Shown piece after piece: positions 1 through 9,156 of a stretch of 64,000 bases of DNA. The stretch comes from Clostridia bacterium (GTDB lineage Bacteria > Bacillota > Clostridia > Oscillospirales > CAG-272): NCBI GenBank assembly GCA_017472695.1, contig JAFUOQ010000003.1:1-64000 (forward strand), read 5' to 3'. Position numbers and translations under genes: made by a program. The notes under the pieces were generated by a model. That model was not told the DNA's origin. It made no database searches and worked only from the letters and a program-made list of their open reading frames with translations. Each line of letters begins with the position of its first letter. The stretch's first letter is position 1.

Positions 1-77
1 CTCATCCACCGCTTTCGTTTGCTTAGCTTTGTTCATAGCACCGTTCTGCGGTCCCCCTTCCCCCACCGGGGAAGGCT
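1..77. repeat. Dispersed repeat R1 upstream of uvrA
   Basis: The segment opens with CTCATCCACCGC, contains GCGGTCCCCCTTCCCC and closes with a short GC-rich hairpin (CCTTCCCC/GGGGAAGG). A second copy with the same ends but a different middle lies at 41242-41316, so this is a dispersed family. It ends about 70 bp before the uvrA start. No gene is visible in 1-149. What lies to its left is outside the window. Confidence 0.75.
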
Positions 78-149
78 TGAATAAAGGCGGCTTACTTACG
101 CGACCAAATAAAGGAATTAAGAATTACAAAGAAGTAAAGATAGGTAAAA

Positions 150-2984
150 ATGAAGGATAAAATAGAAATTAAGGGTGCAAGAGTTAACAACCTAAAGAAC
201 ATTGATGTTACAGTACCTCGCGATAAGCTTGTTATTTTAACAGGACTTTCCGGCTCTGGTAAATCCTCTCTTGCATTTGATACAATTTACGCAGAGGGAC
301 ACAGGCGCTTTGTTGAGTCCTTGTCCTCATACGCGCGTCAATTCTTGGGTCAGCTTGACAAGCCCGATGTTGACACAATAGAGGGACTTTCTCCTGCTAT
401 TTCAATCGACCAAAAAACTACATCTAAAAACCCTCGCTCAACCGTTGGTACAGTTACCGAGATTTACGATTATTTAAGACTTCTCTATGCTCGCTTGGGC
501 ACTGTTCACTGCCCTGTTTGTGGCAAGGAAATCGAGCAACAAAGCGTTGACCAAATAATTGATAAAATTCTTGCTTTGCCAGAGGGCGAAAGATTTTTGG
601 TGCTTGCGCCTGTTGTTCGTGGCAAAAAGGGTCGTCATGAAAAGGTCATTGCCGATGCCCGTAAAAATGGCTATGGCAGACTATATATAGATGGCGTAAC
701 ATATGATTTAAGCGAGGACATAGAGCTTGAGCTTACTAAAAAGCACAATATTGATATAGTTGTCGACCGTCTTGTTATGAAGGAGGGCTTGCGTCCTCGT
801 CTTGCTGACTCTGTCGAGAGTGCTTTGCGTGCAAGTGATGGAAAGGTTAATATTTTGACTATGCCTCACGATGGTGATGGTAAGCTTTACGAGTTTTCCA
901 CAAACTATGCGTGTGAGGAGCACGGAATTAGCTTTGGCGAGCTTGAGCCTCGCTCATTCTCCTTTAACAACCCCTTTGGTGCGTGTCCTCATTGCCTGGG
1001 AATAGGCGAAATGCGAAACATTTCCCCTGATAAAATTATTCCAGACAAGAGCCTTTCTCTCTCCGAGGGTGCAATTCAAGTAAATGGATTTAAAACCATT
1101 GAGCCTGAAAGCTGGACAGGTCCACTTTTTGCTGCAGTTTGTGAAAGAATAGGCGCATCTCTTGATACTCCTATCAAGGACTTTTCAAGCGAGCAATTAC
1201 ACGCGATTTTGTATGGAACAGGCGACGAATATTATACTGTTGACAGGTATTTTGCGAAGCAACATAAGCGCCAAACTGTAAAGTTTGAGGGTGTTATTAA
1301 GACTATTGAGCAAAGAATGGCTATGATGGGTAGCGAATATTATGAGCAGTTTATTGAGGAAACTCCCTGTCCTGTATGTAATGGTCAAAGGCTCAACAAG
1401 CAAGCATTGTCTGTTAAAATTGCTGGAAAAAACATTGACGAGTTTTGCCGTATGTCAGTAACTAGTGCACTTGAATTTGTAGAAAACTTAAAATTCGAGG
1501 GTGGCAAAGCAGAAATAGCAAAGGAAATCCTTAAGGAAATCAAGGCACGTCTAGGCTTTATGAAGAGCGTTGGACTTGAATATCTAACTCTTGCAAGAAA
1601 AAGCGCAACACTTTCCGGTGGTGAGGCACAAAGAATACGCCTAGCTACTCAAATTGGCTCTTCTCTTGTTGGCGTATTATATATCCTCGACGAGCCGTCA
1701 ATAGGTCTTCATCAACGCGACAACTCAAAGCTTATAAACACACTAAAGAACCTACGCGATGTCGGAAACAGCGTAATTGTTGTCGAGCACGATGAGGAAA
1801 CAATGCTTGAATCCGACTATATAATTGACATAGGTCCAGGTGCTGGGGTACACGGTGGTGAGGTTGTCGCTTCGGGCACTCCTGCCGAGATTATGCAAAA
1901 TAAAAAATCCATAACCGGCGCATATTTAAGTGGTAGAAAAAAGATAGAAATACCAAAGGAAAGACGTAAGGGCAACGGCACCTCGCTCAAAATTATTGGT
2001 GCAAAGGAAAACAACCTAAAGAACATTGATGTTGAAATTCCACTAGGCTGTTTTGTTGCTGTTAGTGGTGTTTCCGGCTCGGGAAAATCCTCTCTTATTA
2101 ACAAAATTCTACTCCAAAATTTAGCAAGAAAGCTAAACCGCGCAATAACATATCCTGGTAAGTGTGACAGAATTGAAGGCTACGAAAATCTTGACAAGGT
2201 TATCGCCATTGACCAATCCCCTATTGGACGCACTCCTAGGTCAAATCCAGCCACTTATACGGGTCTTTTTTCGGAAATCCGCGATTTATTTGCGAAAACT
2301 CCTGATGCAAAAATGCGTTCGTTTGGCCCTGGTAGATTCTCCTTTAATGTAAAGGGAGGAAGATGCGAATCATGTGAGGGTGATGGTGTAAAGAAGATAG
2401 AAATGCACTTTTTACCAGACGTTTACGTTAAGTGTGACGTTTGCAAGGGCAAGCGCTACAACAAGGACACCTTGGAGGTTAAATTCAAGGGCAAAAACAT
2501 CTCTGATGTTCTTGAAATGACGGCTGAAGAGGGCGTTATATTCTTCAGTGAAATTCCTTCAATTTCAAAGAAGCTTCAAACCATTTGTGATGTTGGTCTT
2601 GGATATGTTAAAATCGGTCAATCATCAACTACCCTGTCAGGTGGTGAAGCACAAAGAGTTAAGCTCGCAACCGAGCTTTCAAAGCGTTCAACTGGAAAGA
2701 CTATTTACATTCTTGACGAGCCAACAACAGGTCTACACACGGACGATGTAAAGAAGCTAATTTACGTACTACAAAGACTGGTTGATGCAGGTAACAGTAT
2801 AATTGTTATTGAGCACAACCTTGATATTTTAAAGACTGCCGACTATATTATAGACCTAGGTCCCGAGGGAGGAGACAATGGTGGAACTGTTGTAGCAACA
2901 GGAACACCCGAGGAGGTTGCAAAAAATCCTAACTCCTACACAGGTATATATGTTAAGAAGGCGCTAAACGACTATAAGGACTAA
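150..2984 (+). CDS. uvrA: Excinuclease ABC subunit A
   Basis: Damage-recognition ATPase of nucleotide excision repair; it works in the cytoplasm as a dimer that loads UvrB. The 944 residues match the family length. Two ABC ATPase modules are visible: Walker [10 protein letters not shown] near residues 32-40 and GVSGSGKSS near 643, with signature motifs [12 protein letters not shown] near 490 and [12 protein letters not shown] near 829. Cys pairs CPVC (about 124), CPHC (about 280) and CESC/CDVC (738-766) are the zinc-binding elements; the last is the essential C-terminal finger. The Shine-Dalgarno is weak (AGGT). It stands alone, with uvrB not adjacent, and ends in a strong terminator. Confidence 0.98.
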   Translation: MKDKIEIKGARVNNLKNIDVTVPRDKLVILTGLSGSGKSSLAFDTIYAEGHRRFVESLSSYARQFLGQLDKPDVDTIEGLSPAISIDQKTTSKNPRSTVGTVTEIYDYLRLLYARLGTVHCPVCGKEIEQQSVDQIIDKILALPEGERFLVLAPVVRGKKGRHEKVIADARKNGYGRLYIDGVTYDLSEDIELELTKKHNIDIVVDRLVMKEGLRPRLADSVESALRASDGKVNILTMPHDGDGKLYEFSTNYACEEHGISFGELEPRSFSFNNPFGACPHCLGIGEMRNISPDKIIPDKSLSLSEGAIQVNGFKTIEPESWTGPLFAAVCERIGASLDTPIKDFSSEQLHAILYGTGDEYYTVDRYFAKQHKRQTVKFEGVIKTIEQRMAMMGSEYYEQFIEETPCPVCNGQRLNKQALSVKIAGKNIDEFCRMSVTSALEFVENLKFEGGKAEIAKEILKEIKARLGFMKSVGLEYLTLARKSATLSGGEAQRIRLATQIGSSLVGVLYILDEPSIGLHQRDNSKLINTLKNLRDVGNSVIVVEHDEETMLESDYIIDIGPGAGVHGGEVVASGTPAEIMQNKKSITGAYLSGRKKIEIPKERRKGNGTSLKIIGAKENNLKNIDVEIPLGCFVAVSGVSGSGKSSLINKILLQNLARKLNRAITYPGKCDRIEGYENLDKVIAIDQSPIGRTPRSNPATYTGLFSEIRDLFAKTPDAKMRSFGPGRFSFNVKGGRCESCEGDGVKKIEMHFLPDVYVKCDVCKGKRYNKDTLEVKFKGKNISDVLEMTAEEGVIFFSEIPSISKKLQTICDVGLGYVKIGQSSTTLSGGEAQRVKLATELSKRSTGKTIYILDEPTTGLHTDDVKKLIYVLQRLVDAGNSIIVIEHNLDILKTADYIIDLGPEGGDNGGTVVATGTPEEVAKNPNSYTGIYVKKALNDYKD

Positions 2985-3013
2985 AAAAGGAACGGATTTT
3001 CCGTTCCTTTTTA
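2984..3013 (+). terminator. Terminator of uvrA
   Basis: Stem AAGGAACGGA/TCCGTTCCTT with a 3-nt loop, an A-run before and a T-run after, starting at the uvrA stop codon. The A-run lets it also serve the leftward gene at 3048-4106. Confidence 0.9.
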
Positions 3014-3047
3014 CATTTTACAAAAAGTGATACCCAGTGGATGATTT

Positions 3048-4106
3048 TTATGAGTTTCTTCTTATATAACCAAGAATTTCGTTTGTGTCCTTTGCAAGCT
3101 TTTGGCTGTTTTTAGATATGTTAGCACTATATGCATTTTGAACAACCTGTGCATTTGCAATATCACTCATACGCTCATTTGCTTGTTGAACACTTGAATT
3201 AATACCGCTGAGCTTATCCATTGTCTGTGCGTGTTGCTTATTAAGCTGTTTTTCAAGACTACTAAAGCCCAGATGAATTGCGGTTGACATTGAAGCAAAG
3301 CCACTATCAATTGAGTTTCTTATTGCCGCTGATTCTCTTTCAAAAATGCTAATTGCCTCTTGATAGCGAAGCTGTTGGTCTGTCAATAAAAGCGCCTCTT
3401 TTACACTATCTGCACGACCTGTGTAAATACTATGTATTATTAGGTCAACATTTGCAAAATCAAACTCCCTTATGTGGTTTTGACAATTTGATATCATATA
3501 CTCATAGGTTGTTGTAACAATAGGGGTGCTTTTTCTTATTTGCTCGTTTAATTGCTGCTCTAACTTTAAATTTTCAGCCTCGAGCTCGTTCTTTATTTCA
3601 AGATAGTTGTTTTTCGCTTCTTGTCTATCATTAATATATTCATTCGCTTCCTTTAAATCTTTTAAGCAATATCTAAGTGTGGAAAAACGAGGTGGAAGCT
3701 TAGGAAATAGCAAAATAATCAAGCCAACAATTGGTAATACTGTAGCGAGTAGTATGCTTGTTGCAAATGTGGTTGTGTCAAAATATTCCATGCCACCTGT
3801 TATCTCGTTTATTACATTTTTTGCAGAAACAAGCGCGATAACAAAGCAAGCCAAAGCAATTAACACCTTGATTGCCAATTTTATAGAAAACGCAACTATT
3901 CCCTTTATTGCTCGATTCTTTTTTTCGACGTTGTTAGGAATAAACTTATCAGTACCATTTAGGTAAAATTCATTTTTCTTTTGTTCTTTTTCGTTTTCTT
4001 CAATTTTTTGCTTTATTGAATTAACCTTTTCAGCCTCGCAAGAAATAACTGAAAGTCCTGCCTTAATGGTATAAAGCTCACCCATTACCGATTCTATATT
4101 TTCCAT
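3048..4106 (-). CDS. Coiled-coil membrane protein of unknown function
   Basis: I do not recognise a named family. From ATG 4106 the product is about 352 residues. An N-terminal charged coiled-coil region (residues 1-60) is followed by two hydrophobic membrane segments (about 88-110 and 118-140), then a long alpha-helical, Gln/Glu-rich coiled coil that ends with repeated small-residue helices. The topology suggests an inner-membrane hairpin with a large cytoplasmic tail. This start has GGAGG 5 nt upstream and a consensus promoter; an upstream in-frame ATG lies inside the promoter -35 and is rejected. Monocistronic. Function unknown; a membrane scaffold is only a guess. Confidence 0.85.
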   Translation of the reverse strand: MENIESVMGELYTIKAGLSVISCEAEKVNSIKQKIEENEKEQKKNEFYLNGTDKFIPNNVEKKNRAIKGIVAFSIKLAIKVLIALACFVIALVSAKNVINEITGGMEYFDTTTFATSILLATVLPIVGLIILLFPKLPPRFSTLRYCLKDLKEANEYINDRQEAKNNYLEIKNELEAENLKLEQQLNEQIRKSTPIVTTTYEYMISNCQNHIREFDFANVDLIIHSIYTGRADSVKEALLLTDQQLRYQEAISIFERESAAIRNSIDSGFASMSTAIHLGFSSLEKQLNKQHAQTMDKLSGINSSVQQANERMSDIANAQVVQNAYSANISKNSQKLAKDTNEILGYIRRNS

Positions 4107-4134
4107 AGTACCTCCAAAAAATTTCGTCATTGGA

Positions 4135-4163
4135 ATTATACCACAATTTGGATGTTTTGTCAA
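4135..4163 (-). promoter_or_regulatory. Sigma-A promoter of the 3048-4106 gene
   Basis: Reading leftward: TTGACA (4163-4158), a 17-nt spacer and TATAAT (4140-4135), about 30 nt before the start codon. Confidence 0.9.
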
Positions 4164-4192
4164 CAAAAATAGGAGCTACAAAATAGCTCCTA
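4164..4192 (-). terminator. Terminator of the SPOCS-LysM gene
   Basis: Perfect 9-bp stem TAGGAGCTA/TAGCTCCTA with a 5-nt loop, followed on the minus strand by a T-run, just downstream of the stop at 4202. Confidence 0.85.
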
Positions 4193-4201
4193 CTGTATAT
4201 T

Positions 4202-5740
4202 TTATATTATCAAGCTCTTTATGTTGAGTGGTGAATCGGGTGAAATTCCATTAACCTCTGCCAGTTTTGAAACTGTGGTATGATATTTTTTTGAGATATC
4301 CCAAAGGGTTTCGTTTTCGTGTGGAAAGCAGACTCTTACACAAGCTGGGTCGCGCTTAAACTCTATATCCTTCTTTAAGGTTGCGCGATCAAGCACCTCA
4401 CATGAGCTCCTTTCGTATATAGAAAACGCAGGGAAAATCTCTGCAGTTACATAAAATCTTTCATTATCATACCTTGCGTTTATATTTCCTTGAGAAAAAT
4501 TACATCTTGTTATAACGTCGCCATTGATTTTGCCAAGGTCGCTTTCGTATTTTATCGGTAGTTCATAGGAATCATGAAGGTATTCGCACACGCCCTCCTC
4601 GTTTGCCTTGCTCTTACCGATTATATTAACTAAAAGTGTTCCTAAAAGCTGTGCACGTGTGCCTTTAATTTCTGTTTTTTCGTACACAGGGTCGACTATT
4701 ATTTCAATTATTTCATTAATTTCCTCATTTTTGCGCTTAAGTGCCTCACTAACTGTAAATGATGCATTTTGACTCTTTAATCTTTTGTAGATATCTATTT
4801 TTTTGTAGGTTGCTTGTGTTTCATTTTTGGTCGAGTAAGCGTCCTTGGTCAAAAGCACCTCGCTATTTCTTGTGACCTCACCCTCAAGCTCACAATTCAG
4901 GTCGAAAAAGAGCTCGTTTTTATCACCGTTTTCCTCGTTTGAAATTGAAAGTGACACGCATCTTGCTTTAAGCATTGCCATATCGCCTATTGACGCGCCC
5001 TCTGCCTCCACCTCCTCGACTAGTGGCATTGTTTTTGTTATTATGCTTTCTCCCTCGCTTGAAACACACAAGCATTTTACAGTAGCCTCTCCGCGTACGC
5101 TAACCGAGCAGTTTTGCGCCTTTACATCATTTAAAATTATTGTTGCATCGCACCAAATAGGCTTTGCTCCCTCCAAGCCTGCCATATCAAGCTTTTCACT
5201 CATTCTAATGTTTTGTAGGCTAACCGGAATTATGCCAAGAGTCATTACTGCTTCTTTTTTTCTTTCAATGTACATTTCGTCAGCACTTGAGCGAGGTGTG
5301 ATGTTTTCCTCCTCGACCTTTTCTTGAAAGCCTAATATTCTGCTCTTTAATTTTGATTTTACAGTTAGTTTCCTCGGTGCTGTAACTCTTGTGGTACAGC
5401 TCTCAACTGTTGTATCAATAAAAGAATCACCCATTGAGGAAATTGGCGACTTCACCTCGTAAGCACTGTTTAGTGGAAGTGCGCAAAGCTTGCCCTCCTC
5501 GTTTGTGTAAATTATTGAATAGGTAACTGTTCCTCCAAGCTCGATGGTTGGGGGTGTTGTGCTATCTGATACATACTTGCTCTCTGGCAAGACCTGTGCT
5601 CTTGTAAAAAGAACTCTTCTCACCTCCGGAACGTAATCTGGCAAGGAAAACTCCTCGCTCACCTCGTGGTTTATCACCGTATCGTCTGAAATTGTAACAA
5701 GTCCTTGCGCCTCGTTTCTTTGCTCGCTGGAATTTTCCAT
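4202..5740 (-). CDS. SPOCS (DUF3794) and LysM domain protein
   Basis: 512 residues from ATG 5740, which has AAGGAGAAGG just upstream; a longer reading lacks a ribosome site. The N-terminus and middle carry repeated DUF3794/SPOCS-type segments (motifs such as SLPDYVPEVRRVL near residue 30 and DIYKRLKSQNASFTVSEALK in the middle). The last 45 residues form a LysM domain (ETLWDISKKYHTTVSKLAEVNG) that binds peptidoglycan-type glycans. Proteins of this architecture (SafA/SpoVID-like, DUF3794-LysM) are associated with the spore coat or morphogenesis in clostridia. It is the clearest sign here of a spore-forming organism. Divergent from serS. A sporulation sigma promoter could not be picked with confidence. 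Confidence 0.88.
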   Translation of the reverse strand: MENSSEQRNEAQGLVTISDDTVINHEVSEEFSLPDYVPEVRRVLFTRAQVLPESKYVSDSTTPPTIELGGTVTYSIIYTNEEGKLCALPLNSAYEVKSPISSMGDSFIDTTVESCTTRVTAPRKLTVKSKLKSRILGFQEKVEEENITPRSSADEMYIERKKEAVMTLGIIPVSLQNIRMSEKLDMAGLEGAKPIWCDATIILNDVKAQNCSVSVRGEATVKCLCVSSEGESIITKTMPLVEEVEAEGASIGDMAMLKARCVSLSISNEENGDKNELFFDLNCELEGEVTRNSEVLLTKDAYSTKNETQATYKKIDIYKRLKSQNASFTVSEALKRKNEEINEIIEIIVDPVYEKTEIKGTRAQLLGTLLVNIIGKSKANEEGVCEYLHDSYELPIKYESDLGKINGDVITRCNFSQGNINARYDNERFYVTAEIFPAFSIYERSSCEVLDRATLKKDIEFKRDPACVRVCFPHENETLWDISKKYHTTVSKLAEVNGISPDSPLNIKSLII

Positions 5741-5844
5741 ATTCCTTCTCCTTATTCCATACATTTTTAAATGGCTATGTATAGCAAAAGCATACCTACA
5801 ACGCCGTTTGGTATAACTTATGCGAGGAATGAAATAATTATTAC

Positions 5845-5873
5845 TTGACACCTATGCTTTTTAGTGCTATAAT
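5845..5873 (+). promoter_or_regulatory. Sigma-A promoter of serS
   Basis: TTGACA (5845-5850), a 17-nt spacer and TATAAT (5868-5873). The leader to the start codon is only about 27 nt, too short for a T-box. Confidence 0.93.
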
Positions 5874-5907
5874 TTTATTAATTACGTGAATATTATAGGA
5901 GAATGTT

Positions 5908-7191
5908 ATGCTAGACATAAAATTTTTAAGAGAAAATCCAGAAATTGTTAAACAAAATATCAAGAATAAATTTCAAGATTCAAAGCTTCCTCTAGTTGAC
6001 GAGGTTATTAAGCTCGACCTTGAATATCGTGCTTATAAAAACGAGGCTGATGCTCTTCGTGGTGGCAGAAACAAGCTATCAAAGCAAATCGGTATGCTTA
6101 TGGCTCAAGGCAAGCGTGACGAGGCTGAAGAGGTGAAAAAGCAGGTTACTGCTAATGCAGAGCGCCTTGTTGAGCTTGAAAAGCTTGAAGAGGAATATTC
6201 AGAAAAAATCAAAAATATCATGATGGTTATCCCTAACATTATCGACCCATCTGTTCCTATTGGCAAGGACGACTCCGAAAATGTTGAGGTTCAAAAGTAT
6301 GGCGAGCCAACAGTTCCTGACTTTGAAATTCCTTATCACACAGAAATTATGGAAAATTTAAGTGGACTAGACCTTGATAGTGCAAGAAAGGTTGCAGGTA
6401 ACGGCTTCTACTACCTAATGGGTGATATTGCCAGACTCCACTCTGCTATTATTTCTTACGCGCGTGATTTTATGATTAACAGAGGCTTTACCTACTGTGT
6501 TCCTCCTTTCATGATTAGAAGCGAGGTAGTTACTGGTGTTATGTCCTTTGCTGAAATGGATGCTATGATGTACAAAATAGAGGGCGAGGATCTTTATCTC
6601 ATCGGCACTAGTGAGCACTCTATGATTGGTAAGTTTATTGATACAATCATCCCAGAGGAAAGCTTACCACACACCTTGACCTCATATTCACCTTGCTTCC
6701 GTAAGGAAAAGGGTGCGCATGGTATTGAGGAGCGTGGTGTTTATAGAATTCACCAATTTGAAAAGCAAGAGATGATTGTTGTTTGTAAGCCAGAGGATAG
6801 CCCTGTTTGGTTTGACAAGCTATGGCAAAACACTGTCGACCTCTTTAGAACTCTTGATATTCCTGTTAGAACTCTTGAGTGCTGTTCAGGCGACCTTGCA
6901 GACTTAAAGGTTAAGTCTATCGACGTTGAGGCTTGGTCACCAAGACAAAAGAAATACTTCGAGGTTGGCTCATGCTCTAACCTTGGTGATGCTCAAGCAC
7001 GCAGACTCCGTATTAGAGTTAACGGCAAGGACGGAAAATATTTCGCGCATACACTAAATAACACTGTTGTAGCGCCACCTCGTATGCTTATTGCTTTCCT
7101 TGAAAACAATATGAATAGAGACGGCTCTATCAACATTCCTGTTGCTCTTCAACCATACATGGGTGGCAACACAATTATTACAAAAAAATAA
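5908..7191 (+). CDS. serS: Seryl-tRNA synthetase
   Basis: Charges tRNA-Ser with serine; class II synthetase, cytoplasmic homodimer. Length is typical (427 residues). The N-terminal arm (about 30-105) is a long antiparallel coiled coil that reads the tRNA-Ser variable arm. Motif 2 (FRKEKGAHGIEERGVYRIHQ, about 270) and motif 3 (SNLGDAQARRLRIRV, about 360) are intact. A good ribosome site (AGGAG) precedes ATG. It heads a small cluster with the phosphoribosyltransferase and acyltransferase genes 15 and 45 bp downstream of one another. Confidence 0.97.
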   Translation: MLDIKFLRENPEIVKQNIKNKFQDSKLPLVDEVIKLDLEYRAYKNEADALRGGRNKLSKQIGMLMAQGKRDEAEEVKKQVTANAERLVELEKLEEEYSEKIKNIMMVIPNIIDPSVPIGKDDSENVEVQKYGEPTVPDFEIPYHTEIMENLSGLDLDSARKVAGNGFYYLMGDIARLHSAIISYARDFMINRGFTYCVPPFMIRSEVVTGVMSFAEMDAMMYKIEGEDLYLIGTSEHSMIGKFIDTIIPEESLPHTLTSYSPCFRKEKGAHGIEERGVYRIHQFEKQEMIVVCKPEDSPVWFDKLWQNTVDLFRTLDIPVRTLECCSGDLADLKVKSIDVEAWSPRQKKYFEVGSCSNLGDAQARRLRIRVNGKDGKYFAHTLNNTVVAPPRMLIAFLENNMNRDGSINIPVALQPYMGGNTIITKK

Positions 7192-7205
7192 TTCGGGTAT
7201 GAGCT

Positions 7206-7763
7206 ATGAAATACTATAAAATGAACATTGCAGGGCTTGAAAGAGCCTTGCCTATATGTCGAGTTACTGACGAGCTTTATATTGCCGGCTTTGTTATTTT
7301 TGGCGACCCAGAATTAACTACTGCTTGCGCAAAGAAGCTACTTGACAACGCGCCAGAATATGATTATATGATTACTGCCGAGGCAAAGGGCATCCCACTA
7401 ATTCACGAAATGGCAAGACTAAAAGACAATCAAAAATATATTCTTGCGCGCAAGGGTCCTAAGCTTTATATGACTAATATTCTTTCATCAACTGTTAAAT
7501 CAATCACCACCGCCAAGGAGCAAACACTCTATCTCGACGGCAAGGATGCCGAGCTTATGAGGGGCAAAAGAATACTTATAGTTGATGATGTTATTTCAAC
7601 TGGAGAATCTCTCCGTGCGCTTGAGGCACTAGTTGAAAAGGCGGGTGGCAATGTCGTTGGCAAAATGTGTATTTTAGCCGAGGGCGATGCTATTTCGCGC
7701 GATGATTTATATTATATTGAGGAGCTTCCACTCTTCAACAAGGACGGCGAGGTATTGTCGTAA
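7206..7763 (+). CDS. Phosphoribosyltransferase, adenine PRTase-like
   Basis: 185 residues of the type I phosphoribosyltransferase fold. The PRPP-binding loop LIVDDVISTGESLRALE lies near residues 124-140. The N-terminal half has the EAKGIPLIHEMA segment that in apt-type enzymes contacts the purine. Likely converts a purine base plus PRPP to the nucleotide (purine salvage). It may be Apt itself or a close paralogue, so no symbol is given. It follows serS by 14 bp with a poor Shine-Dalgarno, suggesting translation from the serS transcript. Confidence 0.85.
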   Translation: MKYYKMNIAGLERALPICRVTDELYIAGFVIFGDPELTTACAKKLLDNAPEYDYMITAEAKGIPLIHEMARLKDNQKYILARKGPKLYMTNILSSTVKSITTAKEQTLYLDGKDAELMRGKRILIVDDVISTGESLRALEALVEKAGGNVVGKMCILAEGDAISRDDLYYIEELPLFNKDGEVLS

Positions 7764-7807
7764 GCTCCTAAAATCAAGGAGTTAAGATTAATAATCAAGG
7801 AGACTTT

Positions 7808-9130
7808 ATGGAGCTTAATAAAATAAAGTACAAGAGCCACGTAAAGCCTCTTGATACTTCTCAAAAGCCACCAAAGGTATGGCACTTTATGACCTGGTTT
7901 GTTAAGGTCATGAGCAAATATTTAATGCGTGGTAAAATCAGAAAGCTTGAAAAAATTAATATGAAGGAGCTAAAGCCTCCTTATCTGCTTCTTTCAAACC
8001 ACCAAACCTTTTGCGATATGGAAGTAAATGCTATTTTAACATATCCATACGATTTTCATAGCATCACCTCCTTTGAGGGCTACTATGGATTTTGGGGTAT
8101 TCGTGGTTTGCTTATGAAATGGGTGGGATGTATTCCTAAAAGAAGGTTCACAACCGACCCACATCTGGTTCCATCATGTGAAACTGTGCTTAATGAATAT
8201 GGCGATATTCTAAACATTTATCCAGAGGCGGCATATACCAACATCGGTACAATTTCGCCCTTTCCCGACTCTTATGGTGCGCTTGTTAAAAAGCTTGGCA
8301 AGCCTCTTGTTATTGTGGTACATAGGGGCAACTATTTGCGCGCTCCATTTTGGGATTGGCAAAGAAAGAGAAAGGTTAAGACCTATTCCACTATGAAAAA
8401 GGTGCTCGATGTTGAGGACATTGAGAGAATGACACCAACCGAGATTAACGAGGTTATTCGTCGAGAGATGGACCACGATGAATATAGATACCAAAAGGAA
8501 AACAGCATCGTTATTGACGAGCCATGGCGTGCCGAGGGACTCCACAAGGCGCTCTATCAATGCCCACATTGTAAAAAGGAGCATCAAATGCTTTCAAAGG
8601 GCATTACTCTTTGGTGCATGAATTGTGGCAAAAAATGGGATATGACAGAGTTGGGTGAGATGCGTGCGCAAAATGGTGAAACAGAATTTTCACATATTCC
8701 TGACTGGTACAATTGGCAAAGAGAAAATGTAAAAAAAGAGGTTGAGGCGGGCAGATATAATTTTGAAGATGATGTTGATGTTTTCGCTATGCCTAACTAC
8801 AAAAAAATCATTCCTCTTGGCAAAGCGGTAATCAAGCAATCCATCGAAAACGGTCTTACAATAGAAGGGCACTATAATGGTGAGGACTACAAAATTTCTC
8901 GACCATCAAGAGGTCTTTATAATATTCATATGGAATATAACAATTGCTTTAAGAGAAAGGACCCATGCCTTCAAATTTCAGTTGCCGACAATACTTTCCT
9001 TTGCTATACTACAAAGAAGGATGTTGTTACCAAGGTTTATTTTGCAACGCTTGCTATTCACGAAAAGCTAATGCGTGAGCGTGCAGAAAAAAGACAAAAG
9101 AAGGCAGAAGCAGAAAAACTAAATAATTAA
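7808..9130 (+). CDS. PlsC-like acyltransferase with inserted zinc ribbon
   Basis: 440 residues, much longer than a bare PlsC (about 240). The acyltransferase motif HQTFCD (HX4D, about residue 61) is followed by IYPEAAYTN (about 137), the phosphate-binding block. After the catalytic domain comes a Cys4 zinc ribbon (CPHC and CMNC, about 254-281) and an approximately 150-residue tail with a Lys/Glu-rich C-terminus. Likely a lysophospholipid or related acyltransferase at the membrane surface. The ribbon and tail are unusual for phospholipid synthesis enzymes and leave the acyl acceptor open. Strong AAGGAG site before ATG. Confidence 0.85.
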   Translation: MELNKIKYKSHVKPLDTSQKPPKVWHFMTWFVKVMSKYLMRGKIRKLEKINMKELKPPYLLLSNHQTFCDMEVNAILTYPYDFHSITSFEGYYGFWGIRGLLMKWVGCIPKRRFTTDPHLVPSCETVLNEYGDILNIYPEAAYTNIGTISPFPDSYGALVKKLGKPLVIVVHRGNYLRAPFWDWQRKRKVKTYSTMKKVLDVEDIERMTPTEINEVIRREMDHDEYRYQKENSIVIDEPWRAEGLHKALYQCPHCKKEHQMLSKGITLWCMNCGKKWDMTELGEMRAQNGETEFSHIPDWYNWQRENVKKEVEAGRYNFEDDVDVFAMPNYKKIIPLGKAVIKQSIENGLTIEGHYNGEDYKISRPSRGLYNIHMEYNNCFKRKDPCLQISVADNTFLCYTTKKDVVTKVYFATLAIHEKLMRERAEKRQKKAEAEKLNN

Positions 9131-9153
9131 AAGCAGGGTTTTCCCTGCTTTTA
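9129..9153. terminator. Bidirectional terminator
   Basis: Stem AAAAGCAGGG/CCCTGCTTTT with a TTTT loop between the convergent acyltransferase and nth-GNAT genes. Confidence 0.88.
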
Positions 9154-9156
9154 ATT

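Noticed and set aside
5741-5907. T-box or other riboswitch before serS
   Set aside because: The promoter leaves a leader of only about 27 nt.
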